Position numbers and translations under genes: made by a program. Below are positions 1 to 7,000 of a stretch of DNA of 8,063 nt, piece after piece (within the stretch, counting starts at the first letter, position 1; each line of letters starts with the position of its first letter). This DNA is from Chloroflexota bacterium. GTDB taxonomy: Bacteria; Chloroflexota; Limnocylindria; Limnocylindrales; CSP1-4. The notes beneath the pieces were generated by a model that did not search any database, was not told where the DNA came from, and saw only the letters and a list, made by a program, of their open reading frames with translations. The DNA lies in NCBI GenBank assembly GCA_021802185.1, contig JAKAAV010000084.1, positions 1-8,063 of the forward strand. The letters run 5' to 3'.

Positions 1-101
1 TTCTGCGGGATCAGGTAGTTCCGGGCGAACCCCTGGGCGACGTCCTTGAGCTCCCCGCTCTTGCCGATCTTGGCGACGTCCGCCGTCAGGATGACCTTCA
101 C
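1..101 (-). CDS. rplI: Ribosomal protein L9, N-terminal part (gene runs off the left edge)
   Basis: The reverse strand from a GTG at 101-99 reads [20 protein letters not shown] followed by [13 protein letters not shown]. This is the conserved N-terminal domain of L9: MKVIL, the KxGKxG turn and the GFARNYLIP rRNA-binding segment are its signature. L9 is a structural protein of the large ribosomal subunit that binds 23S rRNA and reaches toward neighbouring ribosomes. Only 33 codons are inside the window. The start is supported by GGAGG at 110-106, four bases upstream. The GTG overlaps the TGA of the upstream DUF1232 gene (GTGA), so the two are probably co-transcribed and translationally coupled. 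In many bacteria rplI lies next to dnaB in the same direction; here it points away from dnaB, with lexA and the DUF1232 gene between them. Confidence 0.94.
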   Translation of the reverse strand, partial: MKVILTADVAKIGKSGELKDVAQGFARNYLIPQ

Positions 102-583
102 GCGTCCTCCATGCTGAGCCAGGCCCGGACTCGTCGGTCCACCCCGGCATGCCTTGCCATGCTCCCGATCGCCCGAACGGCGCCGGGCAGGCGGGATGCC
201 AGCCGGCGGACGGGCCGCGGGACCATTCGTCGCACCTGCGCCCGGTCGCGTTCGAACGCGACGGGGTCGATCTCCAGCGCCGCGAGCTTCTCCTCGAGGA
301 TCCCCGACGGCAACCCCTCGAGAAACGCCTCGAGGGCGAACACGAGGATGACGACGTCGTCGATCGCACCGATGACCGGGATGGCCTCGGGAATGAGATC
401 GAGCGGCGACGCGATGTAGCCGATCGCGGCGCCGAGGATGGCCTTGCGCGCAAGGGGGATGCGGTCGTCCGCGAGCAGCGCAAGCACGAGTCGCCCGTAC
501 GACGGGGCGCGCGACGCGAGCGGGAGGAAGGCCAGGTAGTTGAGCGTGCGCACGAATGCGCTGCGGGTGCCGAGTCGGGCCAT
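98..583 (-). CDS. DUF1232 (YkvA-type) putative membrane protein
   Basis: Numbered from the ATG at 583-581 the protein has 161 residues. The DUF1232 core lies around residues 43-87: PLARK, then [12 protein letters not shown] (about 56-66), IPVIGAIDD (about 68-76) and a hydrophobic stretch [11 protein letters not shown]. The SPxDLIP and DD motifs are the family hallmarks. This small helical membrane-associated family has no established biochemical function. The C-terminal 60 residues are rich in Arg. The frame is open back to an ATG at 712, but the extra 43 residues are Ala/Thr/Arg-rich and unlike the family. I prefer 583 because a TATACT hexamer (599-594) sits ten bases upstream, the usual spacing of a leaderless start, and no ribosome binding site is visible at either ATG. 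The stop overlaps the rplI start by four bases. Confidence 0.82.
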   Translation of the reverse strand: MARLGTRSAFVRTLNYLAFLPLASRAPSYGRLVLALLADDRIPLARKAILGAAIGYIASPLDLIPEAIPVIGAIDDVVILVFALEAFLEGLPSGILEEKLAALEIDPVAFERDRAQVRRMVPRPVRRLASRLPGAVRAIGSMARHAGVDRRVRAWLSMEDA

Positions 584-593
584 TGGAACGAGC

Positions 594-599
594 AGTATA
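594..599 (-). promoter_or_regulatory. -10 hexamer TATACT for a near-leaderless DUF1232-rplI transcript
   Basis: Read on the minus strand, 599-594 is TATACT, a 5/6 match to TATAAT, ending ten bases before the ATG at 583. Transcription would begin around 587, leaving at most a few untranslated bases. I see no convincing -35 at 16-18 bases upstream (the sequence there is CCGCCG), which is common for TANNNT-type leaderless promoters in GC-rich bacteria. The role as promoter is inference. Confidence 0.45.
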
Positions 600-728
600 G
601 CGGTCGCCGTGCCAACCGGCGGTGTCGCGGATCCGGCCGATCTCACGGTATCCGCTGTCGCGCTCGTCGGTCGCGCGCGTCGGTCGCTCTCGTCCGTCGC
701 TCCATGCCGCATCGGTCACGCCATGCCC

Positions 729-757
729 TTGACATTCGAACACCTGTTCTGTACGCT
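729..757 (+). promoter_or_regulatory. lexA promoter (TTGACA - 17 - TACGCT)
   Basis: A perfect -35 TTGACA lies at 729-734. A -10 of TACGCT lies at 752-757, keeping the most conserved T1, A2 and T6. The 17-base spacer is optimal. Transcription would start near 764, giving a leader of only about a dozen bases before the lexA GTG at 777. The LexA box fills the spacer, so bound repressor would occlude RNA polymerase. Confidence 0.8.
735..751 (+). promoter_or_regulatory. LexA operator (SOS box), Gram-positive type
   Basis: The sequence TTCGAACACCTGTTCTG contains the inverted repeat GAAC (738-741), ACCT, GTTC (746-749). It matches the CGAAC-N4-GTTC SOS box described for Bacillus and Actinobacteria rather than the E. 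coli CTGT-N8-ACAG box. It lies between the -35 and -10 of the lexA promoter, as expected for autorepression. If the upstream divergent gene used its longer start or another promoter, the same box could also affect it, but nothing in the sequence requires that. Confidence 0.85.
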
Positions 758-776
758 GCTTCCCGAAAGGAGAGCC

Positions 777-1427
777 GTGACGAAGCACGATGCGCTCCGC
801 AAGCAGCGGATCCTCGAGTACATCGCAGCGACCCTCCGCGCGCGTGGATATCCGCCGTCGGTTCGTGAGATTGCGAGCGCGGTGGACCTCGCGTCGACGT
901 CCGCCGTCCACCACCACCTCGAGGTCCTCGAGCGCGAGGGCTATCTCGAGCGTGGGGCCACCCAGTCGAGGGCGCTGCGGCTGACGCCGCGCGCGGCGCT
1001 CACCGCCCGGCTGTCCTCGGAGCTCGTCCCACAGGCGCCACTCGGCACAACGCACCTGCTGCCCGTGATCGGCGAGATCGCCGCCGGCGGCCCCATCGAG
1101 GCGTACCAGGACGCGGGCGAGACGCTCGCCGTCCCCGACGTGCTTGCCGCCAGCGGCGATGCGTACGTGCTGCGCGTCCGCGGGGACAGCATGATCGATG
1201 CCCATATCCAGGACGGGGATTTCGTCGTGATCCGGCCGCAGCAGACGGCGCGCGACGGAGACATCGTCGTCGCCCAGGTCGAGGAGAACGCGGTCACGCT
1301 CAAGCAGTTCTACCGGGAGACCGGCCGCGTCCGGCTGCAGCCGGCGAACGATCGGTACGCTCCGCAGTTCTACGACGACGTCCGGATCCAGGGAAAGCTC
1401 ATCGGGGTCATCCGCCGGCTCGACTGA
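777..1427 (+). CDS. lexA: LexA repressor, SOS response autoprotease
   Basis: This 216-residue protein has the normal LexA length and layout. An N-terminal winged helix (about residues 1-70) includes [14 protein letters not shown] and the recognition region [22 protein letters not shown]-terminal S24 peptidase domain follows. The self-cleavage bond is Ala103-Gly104 in [10 protein letters not shown], the nucleophile is Ser138 in RGDSMI, and the general base is Lys176 in AVTLKQF, so all catalytic elements are intact. LexA represses DNA-damage genes and cleaves itself when stimulated by RecA filaments. The GTG start at 777 is chosen because AGGAG lies at 768-772, four bases upstream, and the family's N-terminal sequence begins there. 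The frame stays open upstream, but that stretch contains the promoter and operator. The gene is probably autoregulated through the box at 735-751. Confidence 0.96.
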   Translation: MTKHDALRKQRILEYIAATLRARGYPPSVREIASAVDLASTSAVHHHLEVLEREGYLERGATQSRALRLTPRAALTARLSSELVPQAPLGTTHLLPVIGEIAAGGPIEAYQDAGETLAVPDVLAASGDAYVLRVRGDSMIDAHIQDGDFVVIRPQQTARDGDIVVAQVEENAVTLKQFYRETGRVRLQPANDRYAPQFYDDVRIQGKLIGVIRRLD

Positions 1428-1686
1428 CGCCTGGTCCCTCGCACGTCCCCGGGGCACCTCGGTCGTCGTCGCGGCCCCCGGCAGGCACGCGGTCGTCCAC
1501 ACCGTCCACATCCGTCATCCACAGACGCGGCGAATCGGGGGACAGTCGGGGACGGTGACCGCCCGATCTGATGATGCGCGGGGGCTTGCCCGGCTCGACA
1601 ATCGCGCTGCCCGCTTCCGACGTGGACCGCCAGGCGGGCGTCCGGCGGCAAACGGTCCGCCCACCAGAACCCGCCTCGGAGCCGTC
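1428..1686 (+). other. Intergenic region upstream of dnaB with DnaA-box-like nonamers
   Basis: This gap of 259 bases separates lexA from the preferred dnaB start. It holds a GC-rich inverted repeat (CCGGGG at 1449-1454 with CCCCGG at 1476-1481, no T tract). It also has three same-strand nonamers ending in TCCACA: TCGTCCACA (1493-1501), CCGTCCACA (1502-1510) and TCATCCACA (1515-1523). They resemble the DnaA box TTATCCACA, or TTGTCCACA of GC-rich genomes, with one or two mismatches each. I found no convincing promoter. From 1555 the dnaB frame is open, but the extra 44 codons are unlike DnaB. Confidence 0.45.
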
Positions 1687-3045
1687 GTGTCCATCGACCG
1701 CCTGCCCCCGCAATCCATCGAGGCCGAGCAGTCCGTGCTCGGCGCGCTCCTGATCGACCGCGACGCGGTCATCGAGGTCGCCGACGTCCTTCGCCCGGAC
1801 GACTTCTACCGGGCGCACCACGGCGACATCTACGCCGCGGTGCTCGAGCTGTACGAGCAGCGCGAGCCCGTCGACGTGGTCACCGTCGCCGAGGTCCTCG
1901 AGCGGAAGGGCCAGCTCGAGTCGGTGGGCGGCGCCGCGTACCTCACGAGCCTCATCAACCTCACTCCGACCGCGGTCAACGCCGCCTACTACGCGCGCAT
2001 CGTCGAGCGGAAGGCGATCCTCCGGAACCTCATCTCGGCCGCGGGCCGCATCGCCGGCATCGGCTACGACGAGACGGCAGACGTCTCGGAGGCGATCGAT
2101 CGGGCGGAGAGCGAGCTGTTCGGGGTCAGCCAGCGCCGCGTGCAGGCCGGGTTCGATCCGCTTCGGCAGCTGCTCCATGCCGCGTACGACCGGCTCGACT
2201 ACCTCCACCAGCACAAGGGCGAGATCTCCGGCGTGCGCACGGGGTTCGCGGACCTGGACGCACTCACGACGGGACTGCAGCGCTCCGACCTCGTGATCGT
2301 CGCGGCCCGTCCGTCGATCGGCAAGACGAGCCTCGCGCTCAACATCGCGGAGCACGCGGCCGTACGCGACGGCAGAACGGTCGCGATCTTCAGCCTCGAG
2401 ATGAGCAAGGAACAGCTCGTGCTGCGCCTGCTCAGCTCGGTCGCCAACATCGATTCGCAGCGACTCCGGACCGGCTTTCTCGAGGAGATGGACTTCACTC
2501 GTCTCGCGCCGGCGATGAACGCGCTCGCGGAGGCTGCGATATTCATCGACGACACGCCGAACATCAGCACGATGGAATTGCGCACCAAGGCCCGACGGCT
2601 TCAGGCAGAAGCCGGGCTCGACCTCGTCGTGGTTGACTACCTGCAGCTGATGCAGTCGAGCGTGACCAACCGGGATGCGAACCGGGTCCAGGAAGTCTCC
2701 GAGATCTCGCGCGGACTCAAGGCACTCGCGCGCGAGCTCCAGGTCCCCGTCGTCGCGCTGTCGCAGCTCTCGCGCCAGCCCGAAATGCGAGAGTCCAAGG
2801 AGCCACGACTTTCGGACCTTCGCGAGTCAGGTTCGATCGAACAGGACGCCGACCTCGTGATGTTCCTGTGGCGCGAGAAGGACCGCAGCGGCGACGACGC
2901 GGAGACCGACGGAGAGGTCGTGACGCTCAAGCTCGCGAAGCATCGCAACGGGCCGACCGGGGACGTTCGGCTGTGGTTCCGGAAGCGCCAGACGCGGTTC
3001 GTCTCGTACGCGGAAACCGAGCGGTACGCGGCCGATTACGCCTAG
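1687..3045 (+). CDS. dnaB: Replicative DNA helicase DnaB
   Basis: Starting at GTG 1687 the product has 452 residues, the usual DnaB length, and begins VSIDRLPPQSIEAEQSVLGA, the conserved N-terminus. The N-terminal primase-interaction domain covers about residues 1-150, followed by a linker helix and the RecA-like motor from about 180. Walker A is ARPSIGKT (207-214), Walker B is VVVDYLQL (314-321), motif H3/H4 includes SQLSRQPE (359-366), and the Arg-finger and beta-hairpin region is RESGSIEQDADLVMFLWRE (379-397). DnaB is the ring-shaped 5'-3' helicase that opens the replication fork. No intein interrupts the Walker or C-terminal motifs, the usual insertion sites. The start is supported by GGAG at 1678-1681, five bases upstream. 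A longer GTG start at 1555 would add 44 low-complexity basic residues and is less likely. Confidence 0.96.
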   Translation: MSIDRLPPQSIEAEQSVLGALLIDRDAVIEVADVLRPDDFYRAHHGDIYAAVLELYEQREPVDVVTVAEVLERKGQLESVGGAAYLTSLINLTPTAVNAAYYARIVERKAILRNLISAAGRIAGIGYDETADVSEAIDRAESELFGVSQRRVQAGFDPLRQLLHAAYDRLDYLHQHKGEISGVRTGFADLDALTTGLQRSDLVIVAARPSIGKTSLALNIAEHAAVRDGRTVAIFSLEMSKEQLVLRLLSSVANIDSQRLRTGFLEEMDFTRLAPAMNALAEAAIFIDDTPNISTMELRTKARRLQAEAGLDLVVVDYLQLMQSSVTNRDANRVQEVSEISRGLKALARELQVPVVALSQLSRQPEMRESKEPRLSDLRESGSIEQDADLVMFLWREKDRSGDDAETDGEVVTLKLAKHRNGPTGDVRLWFRKRQTRFVSYAETERYAADYA

Positions 3046-3101
3046 AAGCGGCGATCGCGACAGGCACGGCTGCGATTTCGCATCCCGACGCGAATCCCGG
3101 A

Positions 3102-3123
3102 AGTGGTGCGCGGACGCACCATT
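3102..3123 (+). terminator. Possible terminator hairpin after dnaB
   Basis: GGTGCG (3105-3110) pairs with CGCACC (3115-3120) around a CGGA loop. The stem extends to nine pairs (3102-3104 with 3121-3123, one G-T). It lies 56 bases after the dnaB stop and just before the next promoter. The downstream sequence is only weakly T-rich (ATTCATT), so intrinsic termination is plausible but not strong. Confidence 0.4.
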
Positions 3124-3125
3124 CA

Positions 3126-3155
3126 TTGCGACTCTGTTGACAGCACGCGTATATT
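3126..3155 (+). promoter_or_regulatory. Promoter for the zinc-ribbon gene (TTGCGA - 18 - TATATT)
   Basis: TATATT at 3150-3155 is a 5/6 match to the -10 consensus, and TTGCGA at 3126-3131 gives a -35 with an 18-base spacer. A perfect TTGACA also lies at 3137-3142, but it is only seven bases from TATATT and has no good -10 at the right distance. Transcription would begin near 3162, giving a leader of about 113 bases before the GTG at 3275. Confidence 0.55.
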
Positions 3156-3166
3156 CGCGCCGTTCC

Positions 3167-3260
3167 GAGCGACTGGCTGTCGCTCTTGCGGGTGCGCTCC
3201 CCCACCTGTCATGAGTCCGGCCGTGGCCGGGTTCATCGCGTCCGGGCGCACCCGAGGAGG
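3167..3260 (+). promoter_or_regulatory. Structured 5' leader of the zinc-ribbon gene
   Basis: The leader contains two successive folds. The first is a perfect seven-pair hairpin, GAGCGAC (3167-3173) with GTCGCTC (3179-3185) and loop TGGCT. The second is a nine-pair stem, CGGGTGCGC (3189-3197) with GCGCACCCG (3246-3254), closing a 48-base region that itself contains CCGGC/GCCGG (3217-3221 with 3226-3230). The only purine-rich ribosome binding site, GGAGG at 3256-3260, begins one base after the long stem. I match no known riboswitch. The role in regulation is inference. Confidence 0.4.
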
Positions 3261-3274
3261 GCGAAGCACAGCAC

Positions 3275-3571
3275 GTGTATCACGATCGGATCCTGACCTG
3301 TCGCGACTGCGGGACGGAGTTCACGTTCTCGGCGGGCGAGCAGGCTTTCTTCGCCGCGAAGGGTCTCCAGAACGACCCGCAGCGGTGCCCAAGCTGCCGC
3401 CAGGCAGCCCGGAACGCTCGTGCGTCGGGAGCGCCGCGCGAGTACCACGCGGCGATCTGCGCCATGTGCGGCGGTCAGGCAGTGGTGCCCTTCGCGCCGC
3501 GGAATGATCGTCCCGTGTACTGCAGTTCCTGCTTCGACAAGGTCCGCGCGGGAGCCGGGACGTCGGCCTGA
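3275..3571 (+). CDS. Double zinc-ribbon protein (probable zinc-ribbon plus CxxC-x17-CxxC)
   Basis: The 98-residue protein begins with GTG and reads MYHDRILTCRDCGTEFTFSA, exactly where family members start. The first ribbon has C9, C12, C38 and C41, with GEQAFFAAKGL between, typical of the 'probable zinc-ribbon' (zf-trcl) family. The second has C62, C65, C83 and C86 with exactly 17 residues between the CxxC pairs, the CxxC-x17-CxxC pattern, including PFAPRNDRPVYC. Each ribbon should bind one zinc ion. Members are common in Chloroflexota and other environmental bacteria, but no biochemical role is established; nucleic-acid binding is a guess. It has its own promoter and is flanked by hairpins, suggesting a single-gene unit. 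The start is unusual: GGAGG at 3256-3260 is 14 bases away, and no closer in-frame start exists. Confidence 0.9.
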   Translation: MYHDRILTCRDCGTEFTFSAGEQAFFAAKGLQNDPQRCPSCRQAARNARASGAPREYHAAICAMCGGQAVVPFAPRNDRPVYCSSCFDKVRAGAGTSA

Positions 3572-3614
3572 TCGACGCGACCGCGGGCCGCATCGGGAAC
3601 ATCAGGCGCGTTGT

Positions 3615-3637
3615 GAGGCCGGCTTCGAGCCGGCCTC
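3615..3637 (+). terminator. Strong GC hairpin after the zinc-ribbon gene
   Basis: GAGGCCGGCT (3615-3624) pairs perfectly with AGCCGGCCTC (3628-3637) around a TCG loop. It lies 43 bases after the zinc-ribbon stop and before the dodecin gene. No T tract follows (CACGATTC), so it is a U-less terminator or an RNA-stabilising 3' end rather than a classical intrinsic terminator. Confidence 0.5.
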
Positions 3638-3666
3638 CACGATTCACCGGGAGAGGATCCAGCCGC

Positions 3667-3690
3667 CGATCGGCACCTGCGTACCGATCG
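3667..3690 (+). promoter_or_regulatory. Inverted repeat upstream of the dodecin gene (possible operator)
   Basis: CGATCGG (3667-3673) and CCGATCG (3684-3690) form a seven-base inverted repeat with a 10-base spacer. The left arm is also part of a perfect palindrome, GCCGATCGGC (3665-3674). The centre lies about 60 bases upstream of the dodecin ATG, a reasonable place for a dimeric repressor site. No promoter hexamers are clear nearby, so this is a weak call. Confidence 0.3.
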
Positions 3691-3738
3691 CGACGGTCAA
3701 CCGGACAGCGGCGAACAGCCGAGGATGGGGGGACGAGG

Positions 3739-3942
3739 ATGGGAGTGTTCATCGTTCGGGAGATGGTCGGGACGTCCCCGCGGTCGTGGAGCGATGCCGC
3801 ACGGCAGGCAGTCGCGACAGCCGCCCGCACCGTCCGCAACATCCGGATGGTCGAGGTCGTGAAATCGACTGCGCTCGTCGAGAACGGCGAGATCAAGGAG
3901 TACCGGGTCGACCTGAAGATCCACTTCGAGTATGAGGGGTGA
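3739..3942 (+). CDS. Dodecin family protein lacking the flavin-stacking Trp
   Basis: The 67-residue protein has the dodecin (PF07311) plan: a beta strand (VFIVREMVGTSP), one helix (SWSDAARQAVATAARTVRNI) and two long strands (MVEVVKSTALVENG, EIKEYRVDLKIHFEYE). Dodecins assemble into hollow dodecamers; the flavin-binding kind stacks flavin on a Trp just after the RxxR of 'NLRWFEV'. Here that position is Met37 (RNIRMVEV), so flavin binding in the usual way is doubtful. The GTSPxSWxxAA segment and missing Trp recall the mycobacterial SecE2/calcium-dodecin type, a comparison from memory. The ATG at 3739 is chosen because the homology begins there. A run of G at 3727-3732 is the only candidate ribosome binding site, within a short direct repeat GAGGATGGG (3721-3729 and 3735-3743). 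The frame opens further upstream (3613), but that stretch is basic and unlike dodecin. Confidence 0.92.
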   Translation: MGVFIVREMVGTSPRSWSDAARQAVATAARTVRNIRMVEVVKSTALVENGEIKEYRVDLKIHFEYEG

Positions 3943-4007
3943 CACGCCTGGGGGCGCAGCCGGAGGCCGGGGAGGTGAGCGTCGCGAGCAGATAAGCCGG
4001 AGTTGAG

Positions 4008-4030
4008 GCCGCGTCGGCACACTGCGCGGC
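4008..4030 (+). other. Hairpin directly before the ATG at 4031
   Basis: GCCGCG (4008-4013) pairs with CGCGGC (4025-4030) around an 11-base loop, ending at the base before the ATG at 4031. Together with the absence of a ribosome binding site, it argues against efficient initiation at that ATG. The rest of 3943-4007 shows no gene, promoter or terminator that I can support. Confidence 0.3.
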
Positions 4031-7000
4031 ATGCCCGACCGAGAGCCGCCGCGCGAGTCGCCGTCCCAATCGGCCGTCGCTGTTCGCCTGCCCGTCCGCG
4101 CGTTCGGGGACGAGGCGAGCAGCGCGGGGGTCCGTGACGGCCCGGGCGGGCCGGGGTTCGTCGAGGAGGCGAGTCGGGGGGATCGGCAGATCGACTCGAC
4201 TCTGGTGCCCGCGCCCCGGAGGCCGGGCGTCGAGTTCGGTCGCCCGCGTCTCGTGCCGGTCATGGCGATCCCGACTGCCGCGCGCCCCCTCCTGCCGTCC
4301 GCCGGCGAACGCACCGTGGAACCGTATCCAGTCTCCCGGGCGAAGGTCACGCCTCCGCCGCTCCGCGACGCGACGCTGTCCCGCGACCGATTGCTTGACT
4401 GGCTCGAGCGGCATGCCCACCGCCGCTGCATCACGGTCGCCGCCGAGACGGGCTTCGGCAAGACCACGCTGCTGACCGATTTCTCCCGCCGGGCGCCGAT
4501 GCCATGCCTCTGGTACCGGCTCGATCCCGGCGACTGCGACCCGGTGTCGTTCGTGAACTACGTCGTCGCGGCGGTCCGGGAGATCGAGCCGGGTTTCGGC
4601 GCGAGGACCCTCGGGCTGCTGAGCGACGTGCTGACCGCCCAGCCCACGACCGACCTCGTCGTCTCGACGCTGGTCGCCGAACTGTCGGCGCTCGGCGATC
4701 GCTCCACGATGCTGATCCTCGACGACTACCACGTCATCGACGACGACCCGCGTGCCCGCGCGCTCGTCACCCGACTGCTGGCGGATGCCCCAGACCGCAT
4801 GTCGTTCGTGCTCCTGTCGCGGCGGCCTCCGAAGCTCGCGCTCGGCCGACTGGTTGCGCAGGGAGAGGCGCCTCGACTCGGCGCGGACGACCTGCGGTTC
4901 TCCACCGACGAGACCGAGCGGCTGTTCCGCGACATCTACCACCAGCCGCTCGAGACGGAGGTACTGCGCCAGGTCGAGGAACGCACCGAAGGGTGGGCAG
5001 CCGGCCTACAGTTGCTCCACTCGTCGATCCGCGGCCGGTCGCCACGCGACGTCCGGGCGTTCGTGCGACGGATCAGCGGCGCCGAGGGCGACCTCTACGA
5101 CTATCTCGCCGAAGAGGTCATGAACGAGCTCGCGCCCGAGATCCAGCGGTTCCTCACGTACACGTCGATCCTCGACGACGTCCGGATCGAGCTGGCGACG
5201 GCGATCTTCGCCGCCGATGACCCGCCGCCAGCCGCCGACGAGGTCCAGGCTTGGGCGAACGTCGGCTACCAGGCCGGCCTGATGGCTCGGCACTCGAACC
5301 TCAGCAGCAGCCGCCGCTACCACCCGCTGATGCGGGAGTTCCTCGAGCGGCGCCTGCAGCAGCTCGTGACCCCCGACGAACTGCGCGGGATGCACCTGCG
5401 GGTCGCACAGGCCGCGGAGGCGTCGGACTGGCTGACGTCGTGCCGGCACTACATCAAGGCCGACCACGAGGCCGATGCGCTGCGCGTGCTCCTGGCGAAC
5501 GTCGCGAAGGTCCTGGGTTCGGGGCAGTGGGGTGAGGGCGCGAGCCTGGCGCGCACGCTGCGTGCCTCGGACGACGACGCCCGGATCGCGGTGATCCTGG
5601 CGCGCGAGGACATCTACGCCGGCCGAATCCGGGAGGGTCTGGCCCGGCTCGAACGATTCAACCTCGCCGACCTCGATGGGCAATCGCGCGGACTCGTCGT
5701 CCTCGCTCGGATGCACGCACTATGGTGGCTCGCGCAAGCCGGACGCATCATCGACCTCCTCGACGAGGCGTCGAATGACGCGAACATTCCGGGCGAGCAC
5801 GCACCTTTGATCGCCGGCCTGCGCACGCTAGTAGCCGCCTCCCGCGACGGAAGTCTGGCGAGGGCAGCCGAGCACCTCGAGGCTCTGGTGCGATCCCTCG
5901 ACGCATCGGAGCTTCCCTTCTACGCCGCCATCACGTACCACAACCTGCTCGAAGTCCGCCTCGCACAAGGCCGATATGAGCCGGCGCTTGCCGCTGGATA
6001 TCGCGCCATAGAGCTCTTCCGGCAAGTGCCGCACGAGCCAGATGAGGCAGCGTCTACGCATCTGTCTCTCGCTCGAACGCTCGCGGAAATGGGCAGATGG
6101 TCCGAGGTCGAAGCCGAGCTCCGACCAGGAACCGACGCTGCTGGTATCGGACGACCGGAAAGACTGATGGAAGCCGTCGGCCTGCTGGCCAAGGTGGGTG
6201 ACGTTGCCCGGGCGGAGGCGTTGCTCCGGCAAGTCGATGAGGGTGACCCTCAGGACGTAGAGCGGATCTGGTACCAGAGACAGCTGAATGGCGCGCGCCT
6301 CGCACTTGCGACGCAGAACCCGGAGCGGGCGCTCTCGCTGGTCCCCTCAACCCTGGACGGGATCCACGTGAGTTCCGTGGCGGGCTGGGTGCAATGGCTC
6401 ACAGAGCGCAGCGAAGCGCTGATAGTCGTTGGCCGAGACGAGGAAGCGATCGAGACCGTGGCCCAGGCACGGCACCTTGCTGAGCGCCAGGGTGCGGACG
6501 CATACCGGGCCAAGTTGCGCGTGCTTACGGAGCTAGCGGCAAGACGCCAGCTCACGACCGACGTCCTCGCGCAGGCCAGCCAGATGGACATCCTGAGCTG
6601 CGCCGACGCGATCGCCGAGCGGCTCGATCTCGTGCCGGATGGCGCCGGGCCCATCTTGACGAGTATCCAGCAGTGGCCTGCCCGCTGGCTTCCCCTCCTT
6701 CGCGTCGCGATCCGCCACCCAGCCCGGCCAAACGTCATTCGCGCGGCCCGGTTGCTCGACGAATTCGGCGAGTTGGACGACGTGCGGTCGTTGCGTGCGC
6801 TCGCAAAGTCAAAGATCCGCGGGCTGCGCGGCACTGACCTTGGCCGTGGCCTCGCGAGGCGCCGTAGCCCGCGCCTGCAAGTCTCTGACCTGGGGCGCGT
6901 CAGTTTCGCCGTTGGGCTGAGATCGGTGGACATAGCCTCCATTCGTCGTCGCGCTGCCGGACTACTCTGCTACCTCTTGACCAGGAAGAACCAACTGGCC

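Noticed and set aside
149..868. A 239-codon forward open frame across the DUF1232 gene and the lexA start
   Set aside because: It overlaps antisense to DUF1232 and out of frame with lexA, runs through the lexA promoter, and reads as charged low-complexity sequence.
1408..2355. A 315-codon reverse-strand open frame opposite dnaB
   Set aside because: It lies entirely antisense to dnaB and its 5' flank. The translation is rich in Arg, Asp, Val and Glu with no family pattern, as expected for the antisense of a GC-rich coding frame.
3137..3155. Perfect TTGACA paired with TATATT as a promoter
   Set aside because: The spacer is only seven bases. TTGCGA at 3126 with an 18-base spacer is a better fit to TATATT.
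3893..4942. A 349-codon reverse-strand open frame opposite the dodecin end and the STAND ATPase
   Set aside because: It is antisense to the Walker A and B region of a clearly real gene. The sequence is of low complexity (Arg/Asp/Gly/Gln) without recognisable domains.
5006..5716. A 236-codon reverse-strand open frame within the regulator gene
   Set aside because: It is antisense to the conserved YHPLMREFL region and has no supported start signal or domain.
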